A DNA stretch of 64,000 nt, taken from Proteobacteria bacterium UBA7447 (GTDB lineage Bacteria > Pseudomonadota > Gammaproteobacteria > Arenicellales > UBA868). Every line of letters begins with the position of its first letter. Position 1 is the stretch's first letter. Under the pieces are notes generated by a model. The model was given only the letters and a program-made list of their open reading frames with translations. It ran no database searches and had not been told where the DNA came from. A program made the position numbers and the translations under genes. Below are positions 1 through 8,357 of this stretch, in pieces. The DNA lies in contig DLPX01000033.1 of the NCBI GenBank assembly GCA_002477475.1, positions 46,307-110,306 of the forward strand, read 5' to 3'.

Positions 1-228
1 ACGTTATCGGTAGAAACGATCCATCAGTGCGCCGTTGATCCGGGTCATTTTCTGGGCAACGAGCAGACCTTAAGCATGATGGAAAGCGAGTACGTTTACC
101 CCAACATGATGGACCGCTCGCCGGCAGACCAATGGGAAGCCGAGGGCGCTCACGACTTATTCGAGCGCGGCCGCAAAGCAAGCCGCGAGATACTCGCGGC
201 TCATTATCCCAATTACTTCAGCCCGTAG
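1..228 (+). CDS. Trimethylamine methyltransferase (MttB) family protein, C-terminal part
   Basis: Frame 1 is open from the left edge to the TAG at 226-228, giving 75 residues of the C-terminus of an MttB-family corrinoid-dependent methyltransferase; the start lies outside the window. The segment PGHFLGNEQTL followed by a YVYP stretch and the ending EILAAHYPNYF match the C-terminal signature of MttB proteins. The complete homologue at 30201-31730 has the same GGHFFGTQHTL-type motif. The family moves a methyl group from quaternary or tertiary amines to a corrinoid protein. Pyrrolysine use cannot be judged because the relevant region is missing. Family call is firm, substrate unknown. Confidence 0.85.
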   Translation, partial: TLSVETIHQCAVDPGHFLGNEQTLSMMESEYVYPNMMDRSPADQWEAEGAHDLFERGRKASREILAAHYPNYFSP

Positions 229-389
229 GCCGACGCCCTAATCCGGGAAAAGTTCCCAATAAAGATCTCGAGCGACGACATGCGCCCGGACAACGGGCGC
301 TGGTAGCACTGGCCTTTAATATCGAATCAAGCTGCGATAAAACCGTCTCGATTCTGTGCGTCGTCATTCACGCGCAGAGACGAGAAACG

Positions 390-677
390 TTAGATCGGAC
401 ACTCGGCAAATTTCGATTGGGTAGCCTTCACTTCCTCGATCTCACCTACGGCATTTGCTATCTCGGAAACCGTTTTGTATCCAGCAAACGGTTCGCCGTC
501 ACAAGCATCTCTCATTAGTCCGAATCCGCCCGTTTCTTCTACCGTTCTGACAGAGGTATACAGGAAGATATCTGCAACTGAACACTGCGAGCCGATTAAG
601 ACCGGTCCTGCATTCACAGAAACCAAATGTCGTTCCAGGAAAACGAGTCGATTCCGATTTAGCTTTCCTGAAAGCAC
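390..677 (-). pseudogene. Glutathione S-transferase C-terminal remnant
   Basis: A minus-strand reading frame beginning at a GTG at 677 encodes residues typical of the all-helical C-terminal half of a GST (LERHL, then a CSVADIFLY segment and EETGGF). The in-frame TAG at 684-686 lies just upstream. The N-terminal thioredoxin-fold half is absent: the upstream DNA is the 3' end of the LysE gene. The residues after about position 55 no longer resemble GST, so there may also be a frameshift. I read this as a decayed fragment, possibly disrupted by the arrival of the LysE gene. A small intact protein is unlikely but not excluded. Confidence 0.45.
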
Positions 678-686
678 CTCACCCTA

Positions 687-1277
687 TCACCCCAACGCAA
701 CTGCCCAAATAACCACCAGAACCGTCACAACACTGAGACTGCGCATCAGCCAGCGTTCTGCCGGTCGGCCACCCACGGCCGCGACGAGCATCGCACCCCC
801 AGCACACCAGATGCAGTGAAGCACGACCTGAACTACGAGGAAAGTGAGGCTGATGATGATGGCCTGGGGGATCAGCGGCTGGGTGCTATCCGTGAACTGG
901 GCATAGGCAAAAACCAGCATGGCCCAGGCCTTGGGATTCAGCGGATGCACGGCGAGCCCCTTCCAGAATGACTCCGGCTGCCTGAGGTCACGCTCCGCCA
1001 TCAGAAATCCTGACATCCGCAACGCCAGCCACGCGAGATAGGCCACACAGACGATCTTAAGCGCGAGCAGAAATCGTGGCTCGTAGGAAAGCAGCTCCCA
1101 CAAGCCAAGGGCCAGCAGGATATTTACCAGCAATTTACCCAGCGTCACTCCCGCCACAAACGGAAGACTGCGCCAGAAACCGAAGTTCGCCCCGGATGTC
1201 ATCAGCAACATATTCGCGGGCCCCGGCGTACCGACCATAAAAATCACGAACAACAAAAAGGGCGCAAAATCGATCAT
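687..1277 (-). CDS. LysE/RhtB family amino-acid exporter
   Basis: A 196-residue hydrophobic protein with the N-terminal GTPGPANML motif diagnostic of the LysE/RhtB translocator family, and about five to six membrane segments; the length is usual for the family. It would sit in the inner membrane and export amino acids or derivatives such as homoserine, threonine or lysine; the substrate is not predictable. It is divergent from the IclR regulator at 1346 with a 68-bp AT-rich intergenic region, so the regulator may control it. The start at 1277 is the first residue of the conserved N-terminal helix. Confidence 0.88.
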   Translation of the reverse strand: MIDFAPFLLFVIFMVGTPGPANMLLMTSGANFGFWRSLPFVAGVTLGKLLVNILLALGLWELLSYEPRFLLALKIVCVAYLAWLALRMSGFLMAERDLRQPESFWKGLAVHPLNPKAWAMLVFAYAQFTDSTQPLIPQAIIISLTFLVVQVVLHCIWCAGGAMLVAAVGGRPAERWLMRSLSVVTVLVVIWAVALG

Positions 1278-1345
1278 TTTTATTTGGTTAACAAACTGTC
1301 ACAAAATTTTTTACAGGATAATATGTTACTGTCTTTTGCCTTCTC

Positions 1346-2116
1346 ATGCGGAATCCAACATTGACGATCAATCAGGCTTCTCAGATACAGGTGATTGACC
1401 GTGCAACTCTTCTCTTGGATGCTATTGCCCGTTACCGCAAACCCGTCAGCCTCAAGATTCTGACTGCAGAGACGGGCCTGCATTCAAGCACGGCCCATCG
1501 GATATTAGGATCTCTGATTCATAACGGGCTCGTTGAAAAGAACAGTGATAACCATTACCGACTGGGACTTCGACTGGTGCAGCTGGGCACTCGCCTGCAT
1601 AGCACTCTTGACCTTCGGGCAATCGCACTGCCGTTCATGGAATCGCTGCGCGATGAGTTTCATGAAACAGTAAACCTCAGTATCCGCGAAGGGGATCAGG
1701 TTGTTTACATTGAGCGGGTGACACCCGACCGAATGATGCATGTGCATCAGGTCGTAGGCAGTCGGGCTCCGCTGCACGTTACGGCGGTTGGCAAACTGAT
1801 GCTGGGCGCCGCGGGGCGTGATGCCTGTGTGGATTACGGTAAACGCACCAACCTACCGGCCTACACCAAAAATACGATTACCTCCATCGACCGACTGGTA
1901 GAAGAATCTGCGGTTGCGCGCGAACAAAGGTATGCACTGGATAATGAAGAGGCTGAACTCGGTGTCGGCTGCATCGGTGTCCTACTTCATGACAATACCG
2001 GCCAAGTGTCAGCAGGCCTATCGGTCTCAGCTCCCATAGAAAGAAGGGATATCAGTTGGGCTCAAGAACTGCTTCGTGCCAGCGACAGCATCTCCCGATC
2101 ACTCGGTTCAGGGTAA
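1346..2116 (+). CDS. IclR family transcriptional regulator
   Basis: A 256-residue protein with an N-terminal winged helix-turn-helix (residues about 15-75; the recognition region contains HSSTAHRIL) and a C-terminal IclR effector domain. The effector domain carries VVGSRAPLHVTAVGKLML, the usual start of the ligand-binding fold, and later ELGVGCIGV. It would bind DNA as a dimer or tetramer and sense a small carboxylate or similar metabolite. The ATG at 1346 lacks a clear ribosome-binding site but no better start exists. It lies between a divergent LysE gene and a co-oriented malate synthase gene 126 bp downstream; IclR-family repression of glyoxylate enzymes is well known, so glcB is an attractive target. 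Confidence 0.9.
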   Translation: MRNPTLTINQASQIQVIDRATLLLDAIARYRKPVSLKILTAETGLHSSTAHRILGSLIHNGLVEKNSDNHYRLGLRLVQLGTRLHSTLDLRAIALPFMESLRDEFHETVNLSIREGDQVVYIERVTPDRMMHVHQVVGSRAPLHVTAVGKLMLGAAGRDACVDYGKRTNLPAYTKNTITSIDRLVEESAVAREQRYALDNEEAELGVGCIGVLLHDNTGQVSAGLSVSAPIERRDISWAQELLRASDSISRSLGSG

Positions 2117-2144
2117 TTCCCGGCAGCGCCTGATCAGACTAATT

Positions 2145-2171
2145 CCACATTGTGGGATATTTCTCCACAAT
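2145..2171. promoter_or_regulatory. Candidate IclR-type operator upstream of glcB
   Basis: A near-palindrome CCACATTGTGG at 2145-2155 is followed by a further half-site TCCACAAT at 2164-2171; the CCACA cores start 20 bp (about two helical turns) apart. The block lies 70-100 bp before the glcB start and just after the IclR gene. IclR-family sites are typically TCCA/TGGA-containing palindromes. Assignment to this regulator is inference. Confidence 0.35.
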
Positions 2172-2242
2172 ACAAAATTTGCGAGTATGATCGTCGTCTG
2201 GGGAGAGAACTGCTGTAAAGCCGTTTGGCTTAAAAATTTGTA

Positions 2243-4405
2243 GTGAACGATCGAGTATCTTTGCACGGTCTCAGTATCGACCGTGACCTGTTTGCGCTGA
2301 TCAATGATCAGGCGCTGCCGCATATCGGGATAGCGCATGAGGCTTTTTGGTCCGGATTCTCTGATCTCATCTCAGAGTTGACGCCAAAAAACCGCGCCTT
2401 GCTGGCGCGTCGTGAAGAGCTTGAGACCCTGATCAACGAGTGGCATGCCGAGCGCCGTGGCATCCCTCATGACCCCAAATCCTACCGGGCGTTTCTATCC
2501 GACATAGGTTATCTCGCACCTGAAGGGCCTGATTTCAGTGTGTCGACCCAAGGAATCGACCCGGAAATCACTGCGATCCCTGGGCCGCAGCTGGTGGTTC
2601 CGGTCAACAATGCCCGCTATGCCATCAACGCGACGAATGCGAGGTGGGGCTCTCTATATGACGCTCTTTATGGGACGGATGTCATCAGCGATGAAGATAG
2701 CGCGCTGACGAGCGGCCAGTACAGCGAGGCCAGAGGGCGCCGTGTCGTAGCCTTTGCCAATCGCTTTCTCGATGAGACAGTCCCCTTCGATGACGCTGCC
2801 TATGGAGACATCACCGGCTTTGTTGTTGAGGACCAAATACTTAAGGCCACGTGCTCAAACGGAAAGTCCGCTCTCCTATCCAACGCTGAGCACTTCGTCG
2901 GATACCGCGGAGATACCCTTAATCCAACCTCTATACTGCTAAAGCACCATCAACTGCATATCGAACTCGTCATTGACCGTGCTCATCCTGTCGGAAAGAA
3001 AAGTGCCAGTGGCGTCAGCGATGTGCTGCTTGAGTCTGCGATTACAGTGATCCAGGATTGTGAAGACTCTGTGGCGGCAGTGGATGGGCCAGACAAAACA
3101 CAGGTCTACGCAAACTGGTTGGGACTCATGCGCGGCACACTGTCCACGATCGTATCTAAAGGCGGAGAAACTTTCGAACGCACCTTGAACCCAGACCGGG
3201 AATACCTGGGCGCCCACGGTTCACAGCTTATGCTCCCAGGCCGAGCGCTCATGCTCGTCAGAAATGTCGGCCATCTGATGACCAATCCGGCAATTCTGGA
3301 CGCTGAAGGCAATGAAGTCTTTGAGGGCATTATGGATGCCGTCATTACGGGTCTGATCGCCCTGCATGATCTCAAAGACCCGGCCCAACGTAACTCCCGG
3401 ACCGGTGCGATGTACGTCGTTAAACCGAAGATGCACGGGCCAGAAGAAACAGCATTCAGCGTCGAACTCTTTGAGCGCACCGAACAACTTCTTGGGATGG
3501 CTTCGGGAACGATGAAGATCGGCATCATGGACGAAGAACGGCGCACCACGGTTAACCTCAAAGAGTGTATCCGCACCGCCTCTGACCGAGTCATCTTCAT
3601 CAACACCGGGTTTCTTGACCGCACCGGTGACGAAATTCACACCTCCATGGAGGCGGGACCGATGATCCGCAAAGCGGATATGAAGGCCGAGCCTTGGATC
3701 AAGGCCTACGAAGACTGGAATGTTGACGTAGGGCTTCAATGCGGTCTGCCCGGCCATGCCCAAATCGGCAAAGGCATGTGGCCCATGCCGGATGAAATGG
3801 CGGCCATGATGAAAGCAAAGGGAGATCATCCCCGTTCCGGCGCCAATACTGCCTGGGTCCCCTCACCCACGGCGGCAACCCTTCACGCCATGCACTATCA
3901 CGAAACCGATGTGCTTGCGCGCCAGGATGAACTCAAAAACCGGGCGCAGGCGAGCCTTGACGATATTCTGAAGATTCCGCTCAGTGACAGCCCAAACTGG
4001 TCGACAGAGGAGATCGACGAGGAAATTGACAACAATTGTCAGGGGATTCTGGGCTACGTCGTCAGGTGGATCGACCAGGGAGTCGGCTGCTCAAAGGTGC
4101 CGGATATCCGTGACATTGGTCTGATGGAAGACCGTGCCACTCTCCGGATCTCGAGCCAGCACATAGCCAACTGGCTTCATCACGGGATTGTTACCGAAGA
4201 CCAGGTCATGACATCTTTAAAGCGGATGGCTGCCGTCGTTGATCGACAAAATGCCGCCGACCCGCAGTATCAATCCATGGCGCCAGGATGCGATGAAGTT
4301 GCGTTTGAAGCAGCCTGCGACCTCATTTTCCGGGGACGGGAAGTCTGCAACGGCTACGCCGAGCCTCCGCTACATCTACGAAGACTGCAAAAGAAGTCGA
4401 GCTGA
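2243..4405 (+). CDS. glcB: Malate synthase G
   Basis: A 720-residue single-domain malate synthase G, condensing glyoxylate with acetyl-CoA to malate in the cytoplasm. Family-typical segments include [42 protein letters not shown] and [15 protein letters not shown], and the C-terminal catalytic region [15 protein letters not shown]. Length agrees with the usual 720-730. The GTG start at 2243 gives the normal MNDRVSxxGL beginning; no strong ribosome-binding site is visible in front. In a serine-cycle organism it would consume glyoxylate released by malyl-CoA lyase. It converges with msmD 60 bp downstream. Confidence 0.96.
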   Translation: MNDRVSLHGLSIDRDLFALINDQALPHIGIAHEAFWSGFSDLISELTPKNRALLARREELETLINEWHAERRGIPHDPKSYRAFLSDIGYLAPEGPDFSVSTQGIDPEITAIPGPQLVVPVNNARYAINATNARWGSLYDALYGTDVISDEDSALTSGQYSEARGRRVVAFANRFLDETVPFDDAAYGDITGFVVEDQILKATCSNGKSALLSNAEHFVGYRGDTLNPTSILLKHHQLHIELVIDRAHPVGKKSASGVSDVLLESAITVIQDCEDSVAAVDGPDKTQVYANWLGLMRGTLSTIVSKGGETFERTLNPDREYLGAHGSQLMLPGRALMLVRNVGHLMTNPAILDAEGNEVFEGIMDAVITGLIALHDLKDPAQRNSRTGAMYVVKPKMHGPEETAFSVELFERTEQLLGMASGTMKIGIMDEERRTTVNLKECIRTASDRVIFINTGFLDRTGDEIHTSMEAGPMIRKADMKAEPWIKAYEDWNVDVGLQCGLPGHAQIGKGMWPMPDEMAAMMKAKGDHPRSGANTAWVPSPTAATLHAMHYHETDVLARQDELKNRAQASLDDILKIPLSDSPNWSTEEIDEEIDNNCQGILGYVVRWIDQGVGCSKVPDIRDIGLMEDRATLRISSQHIANWLHHGIVTEDQVMTSLKRMAAVVDRQNAADPQYQSMAPGCDEVAFEAACDLIFRGREVCNGYAEPPLHLRRLQKKSS

Positions 4406-4464
4406 AGCTAAGTAGCCCCTCTAAATCGATTTCTCGATCTGCTGCGGCACGGATGAGGGTGGGC

Positions 4465-5511
4465 CTAACCGAATCGGTCGTATCGGATATCCGTGACGGG
4501 AAGCCCTGCCCCAAGCAGTAATGCCAACGACCCGGTCAACATGGCTGGCGGCCCACCCAGAAACGCCAGACGGTTCTCGAACATGCCGTCACCCAAACGC
4601 TCGGCAACCTCGTGAACAAAGCCCTGGTGCAGAGGTAAATCCCCGACAGCGTCTGTCGCTTCTGAACCTTCTTCCGAGACGGCCAGATGGATAGACACGT
4701 TATCAGGAGCACTTTCTTTTATCCGCCTTAGCTCATCAAGAAAGAAAAAATCCTCACGCCGACGCACCCCAAACACCATGAACAAACGGTGGCTCTCGAA
4801 GTGATTGACCGATACTGCCCGATCAAGTACCGACATGATTCCGGCAATACCGGATCCGCCCGCCAGGCAAACCAGATCGCGTGATTCTTTCGGGTCGCTG
4901 GGGTCAAATGTGGCAAGGCCCATTGGCCCAAAAATATCCACCTTGGCTTCTGAGACGCTGTTCCCGAATATCTCGTCAGAAAATCTTCCGTTCGGGATTC
5001 GCTTGATCACGAAATTAAGCGTCTGGGCTTCGCGCTGAAAATCAGTCATAGAATACGGTCGATAGCCCTGCATCCCTTCCAGCCGCACCAAGAAATACTG
5101 TCCCGCAATATAGTCAGCCTGTCCTTGGAGTGACAGTTGAAACGTTGCTACGTCGGGTGCGACAACTGCTACATCGTGCAGGCGAGCACGGCAGTGAGCC
5201 GGTGTATCCGCAAGCGTCTGCTCAAGATCTATTTTCCCTGGAACCAGAATCTCGCAGTCATCAGTTACCAGACTCTGACATAGCAGACACTCGCCCTTAT
5301 CACGCTTGAGAATCTGAGCGCCGGGCGCCTCAGCCCATGCGCTTTCAACCGTGCCCGGCCGGGCTCGCGCCACACAGGTTGAACAGACGCCTGCGCCGCA
5401 CCCGTACGGCAAAGGGACGCCCTGACGCAGTCCCGCTTGTAACAGGGTTTCCCCCTGCTGGCAGTCAACCGCTACGCGGCCCTGCTTATTCAGGAATGTC
5501 ACCGTAGGCAA
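4465..5511 (-). CDS. msmD: Methanesulfonate monooxygenase reductase component
   Basis: A 348-residue NADH:ferredoxin reductase of the ring-hydroxylating-oxygenase type. Residues 1-95 form a plant-type [2Fe-2S] ferredoxin (C38-x4-C43-x2-C46, then C75/C78). They are followed by an FAD-binding domain (YRPYSM) and an NAD-binding domain (LAGGSGIAG). It would pass electrons from NADH to the Rieske ferredoxin MsmC. It is last in the minus-strand run msmA-B-C-D, 54 bp after msmC. The assignment to Msm rather than another dioxygenase rests on the gene set and on the diagnostic spacing in MsmA. Confidence 0.88.
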   Translation of the reverse strand: MPTVTFLNKQGRVAVDCQQGETLLQAGLRQGVPLPYGCGAGVCSTCVARARPGTVESAWAEAPGAQILKRDKGECLLCQSLVTDDCEILVPGKIDLEQTLADTPAHCRARLHDVAVVAPDVATFQLSLQGQADYIAGQYFLVRLEGMQGYRPYSMTDFQREAQTLNFVIKRIPNGRFSDEIFGNSVSEAKVDIFGPMGLATFDPSDPKESRDLVCLAGGSGIAGIMSVLDRAVSVNHFESHRLFMVFGVRRREDFFFLDELRRIKESAPDNVSIHLAVSEEGSEATDAVGDLPLHQGFVHEVAERLGDGMFENRLAFLGGPPAMLTGSLALLLGAGLPVTDIRYDRFG

Positions 5512-5565
5512 GAGTGAGTCCTATTCAAGTGATCAAGTGAAAATGCCGACAACCTATAACCACTT

Positions 5566-5943
5566 CTACCACTCGAAGTCATCGTCATCTTCTTCGTCAA
5601 ACTCGTACACCAATTCCTGATCAACTTTCGCCCATACGTCTCCGTCCCGGATCTCGGATTCGTAGAACACTAACGGCCGCTCAGCTGGACCCTGCTCTTC
5701 ACCCGTCAACAGGTTCCACTGCCACAAGTGTTTTGAGCAAGTGAGTGTTCCACCACGACAGATTCCAGACTCATGCAGCGGTTCTGCCATGTGCGGACAA
5801 AAGGGAGGAATAACCCGGAACTCGGCTCCGACTCTTGCAACCACCACGGCGAACTGCCCAGTCTCAAAGCGCTTCAGCTCCCCATCAATAATGTCGGTTG
5901 CCGAACAGATCTGCTGCCAGGCAGTGTCAGTCGCATCACTCAT
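5566..5943 (-). CDS. msmC: Methanesulfonate monooxygenase Rieske ferredoxin
   Basis: A 125-residue Rieske [2Fe-2S] ferredoxin. The ligands are visible as C49-x-H51-x17-C69-x2-H72, the normal short spacing, unlike the long spacing in the hydroxylase subunit. The C-terminus is strikingly acidic (EFDEEDDDDFEW), which may aid docking. It would carry electrons from MsmD to the MsmAB hydroxylase. It resembles the ferredoxins of toluene-monooxygenase and ring-hydroxylating systems, so family alone does not fix the substrate; context does. Confidence 0.88.
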   Translation of the reverse strand: MSDATDTAWQQICSATDIIDGELKRFETGQFAVVVARVGAEFRVIPPFCPHMAEPLHESGICRGGTLTCSKHLWQWNLLTGEEQGPAERPLVFYESEIRDGDVWAKVDQELVYEFDEEDDDDFEW

Positions 5944-6051
5944 CTTTCATTTTCTGGCTTCTGGCGCGTGGCCATTATTGAGGTAAGGCAGATTCTCAAC
6001 CGACGGACGAACCGCCGATCGGTCGCGTCACGAGAAAGGTCTTTGAGGAAA

Positions 6052-6543
6052 TCAGATCGGCCAGTGCGATCCCTTATCGAGTCGACGGGTATCCAATTGA
6101 ACGATTCGCTCCGAAAAGAGCGGCTCGCCGGATTCAATGCGGAACTGATCCCGATACTTGCCGACCAGAAACACATTTGATTCTCCCGCCAGCAAATGGG
6201 AGTTAATGCCGTCGAGCTCTGTTTTCATAACCGTAAATGAGGATACCGCTGACGCTGTCTGCTGGGCCTCATCGACATCCACCGTATAGACCACGGTGTG
6301 CCGGGCAAGGGGGGAGTTATCAGAATTATGTTTGGGCAACATCTCAGTAAGCGTCACCATATCGGCGCGTTTGCCGTCAAGATACGTCATATCGACGTTG
6401 ATCTCCGGACTGAATGCCCTGATCGCATAATAGAACTCGTCGTGACATAAGCCGAGCCAATCTTCCCAGCGCGCCTCGTCCAGACAGAGGCTTGCCTGAT
6501 AAATCGTACCTCTAACCCGTTCTGCGATATTGTTGTCGCTCAT
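6052..6543 (-). CDS. msmB: Methanesulfonate monooxygenase hydroxylase small subunit
   Basis: A 163-residue protein of the ring-hydroxylating dioxygenase beta-subunit (SnoaL-like cone) family. The body contains ARHTVVYTVDVD and a central SFTVMKTE strand, and ends with the conserved FSERIVQLDTR segment. Beta subunits are structural and form an alpha3beta3-type hydroxylase with MsmA. It lies between msmA (165 bp upstream) and msmC (108 bp downstream) on the same strand. Length is slightly below the usual 165-185 residues. Confidence 0.88.
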   Translation of the reverse strand: MSDNNIAERVRGTIYQASLCLDEARWEDWLGLCHDEFYYAIRAFSPEINVDMTYLDGKRADMVTLTEMLPKHNSDNSPLARHTVVYTVDVDEAQQTASAVSSFTVMKTELDGINSHLLAGESNVFLVGKYRDQFRIESGEPLFSERIVQLDTRRLDKGSHWPI

Positions 6544-6708
6544 TGACTTCCCTTAAGTCTCTCTTGTTTTATTTTTCAGTTTTATTTTCCGGCAGCGCTG
6601 GGTGAGCAGATACGAGGCGACGACTGTATTTTCCTGATCTTCAGCCGTTCGCCCCGTCTGACACTGCTCGCCCTGACTCCGTGCTTTCTGCTTTATTAGG
6701 ATTAGGCG

Positions 6709-7977
6709 TCAGGCCGCTTTGCGCTTTTGACCTTCTTCGTAGCTCAACTCCGGATCCCCCGGCCAGCGATCCATCCACTGACCCCATGCCTCATAAAAAT
6801 GGCGCATCCCTTCTTCGTCGTGAATCGTAGGATCGCCATCTGCGTCCCGCTCGTGGCGCCCGTGAAGAATCCGGCGCTTATCCGCCCACTCGCTCATAGT
6901 TGCCTGTTGGGTGGTAACGGCCAGCAGGTCTTCATGAAGATTTCGACCGAACGGACCCCAAATTGAGTTGTGGTGCCGCTGACGCGTCAAGCGCTCTTCC
7001 GGTGTATCCCTCTTGAGTCCCAGCCCTCGGAACTCAATCATCACCTTGTCGGGACCCAGCGGCGTCATGATGTCGCAACGCAGTGCTGATCCTCGGAGGT
7101 TGAAATTCACCCCAGGAAAAAAGTCGATCATTTCCCAATGGTTGGTCGGCAAATGCGGGAACGACAACTCTTCCCTGGACTCAAAGCCCTCATACTCATC
7201 GTACTGAACTTCAAACGAGCCGACATTCACATGGCCGTTATCAAAGCCAATGTTCTTGCGGGCAAAATAGGAATCATTAAATCCTGTGACACGATTATGG
7301 TAGTGCAGGTAGTCGTGATAGAACTCAGAGTTGGTGTCATGCCAAAGTTTGTAGTTACAGGGAATGATGGCCTTGTGATAGTGAAATACTTCGAGCGGTT
7401 CCGCATCGAGAGATTTCTGCATACAGTCAAACGCGCCACCGGCCCACTCTTCGACCGTCTGGCCAATACCGTCATTCAGGGTGACCCAGACAAACCCGCC
7501 GTATTTCACTTCACAGCGAAGTCGGCGCAGGCCCACATCCTTGCACTCGAGACGATCCTGGTAACCCTCGGTTGCCCGAGAAATATGCGCACAATTCCCT
7601 TTCATATCGAACTGCCACGCGTGGAACATGCAGGTAATGTGCTTGGGCGCTCCGGAGGGTGATGCTTCCTCAAAAGATCCTGACGGCCGATTTTCGAGCA
7701 TGTTGCCCCGGTGTGGGCAGACGTTCAAAAAGGCTCGGATCTGGTTATCCGCGCCACGGACGACAAGAACGGGCTCTCGAGCAACGGTCATTGTGCGGAA
7801 GGAATAAGGATCTGGAAGTTCCGACTCATGACAGACAGGCGTCCATACCTTGCTGAAGATCTTTGTGATTTCTTCCTCGAAAATATCGCGATCCGAATAA
7901 ATCCGGCTATCGACGTATTCTCCTGAGGAGAGTTTTCCGGGAACCTTTTCCCACTGTTTGGCGTTTCTGGCTGGCAT
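6709..7977 (-). CDS. msmA: Methanesulfonate monooxygenase hydroxylase large subunit
   Basis: A 422-residue Rieske oxygenase alpha subunit. The Rieske centre is C87-x-H89-x26-C116-x2-H119. The 26-residue spacer, instead of the usual 16-17, is the published hallmark of MsmA, the hydroxylase that converts methanesulfonate, O2 and NADH to formaldehyde and sulfite. The mononuclear-iron site is visible as N216, E218, H221 and H225 (or H227), plus D350 in an HED segment. An excellent ribosome-binding site (AAGGAG, 9 nt before the ATG) supports the start at 7977. It leads the msmABCD run and follows a 380-bp AT-rich intergenic region likely to hold the promoter. Substrate assignment is by motif and context, not by experiment. 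Confidence 0.9.
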   Translation of the reverse strand: MPARNAKQWEKVPGKLSSGEYVDSRIYSDRDIFEEEITKIFSKVWTPVCHESELPDPYSFRTMTVAREPVLVVRGADNQIRAFLNVCPHRGNMLENRPSGSFEEASPSGAPKHITCMFHAWQFDMKGNCAHISRATEGYQDRLECKDVGLRRLRCEVKYGGFVWVTLNDGIGQTVEEWAGGAFDCMQKSLDAEPLEVFHYHKAIIPCNYKLWHDTNSEFYHDYLHYHNRVTGFNDSYFARKNIGFDNGHVNVGSFEVQYDEYEGFESREELSFPHLPTNHWEMIDFFPGVNFNLRGSALRCDIMTPLGPDKVMIEFRGLGLKRDTPEERLTRQRHHNSIWGPFGRNLHEDLLAVTTQQATMSEWADKRRILHGRHERDADGDPTIHDEEGMRHFYEAWGQWMDRWPGDPELSYEEGQKRKAA

Positions 7978-8357
7978 AGTGTCGCTCCTTTGCGCTTTTC
8001 CTAGGCGCTTTTTCTAGCGGTGGCTGGCATGCGCCTCATGCCGGCTCCATACTGCATCTCTTAAGTTAGTGTTGAACAAAGTTTGACTTATTGAGTGTGA
8101 TTAAACGGTCACGAATTTGATTTGTAAAATCATTCAGATCAATAATTTAATAGGCAGAAGAAATCAATTTTTTATTCTAAAAAAGAGGGCTCAGATCCGG
8201 TTTTTCATGATTTTTAGGCTATTTTTACTATATCTGCTGCATCGAACAGCTTCCCCGGCCCTGACCCTGTCAGCCAAGAAGCCACCACGGCTGGGACTTT
8301 CGCCGCCCAGCCGTGGCTCTTGCGGTCAGATCGCTATCTCGCTTTTTACCTCGCCTT
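7978..8357. other. 380-bp intergenic region between panB-like gene and msmA
   Basis: No credible gene is seen. The half next to msmA (about 8050-8240) is markedly AT-rich compared with its surroundings and is the likely promoter region for msmABCD. The half next to the panB-like gene holds the GC-rich hairpin at 8285-8316. I could not fix a -35/-10 pair with confidence. Confidence 0.5.
8285..8316 (-). terminator. GC-rich hairpin downstream of panB-like gene
   Basis: An 11-bp perfect stem, CCACGGCTGGG (8285-8295) paired with CCCAGCCGTGG (8306-8316), with a 10-nt loop, 42 bp past the stop of the minus-strand panB-like gene. The following minus-strand bases are only moderately T-rich, so it is a weak intrinsic terminator or an RNA 3'-end stabiliser separating the upstream genes from msmA. 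Confidence 0.5.

Noticed and set aside
3106..3829. Long antisense ORFs inside glcB
   Set aside because: They lie entirely opposite a well-conserved gene, have no recognisable domain and are typical GC-driven shadow frames.
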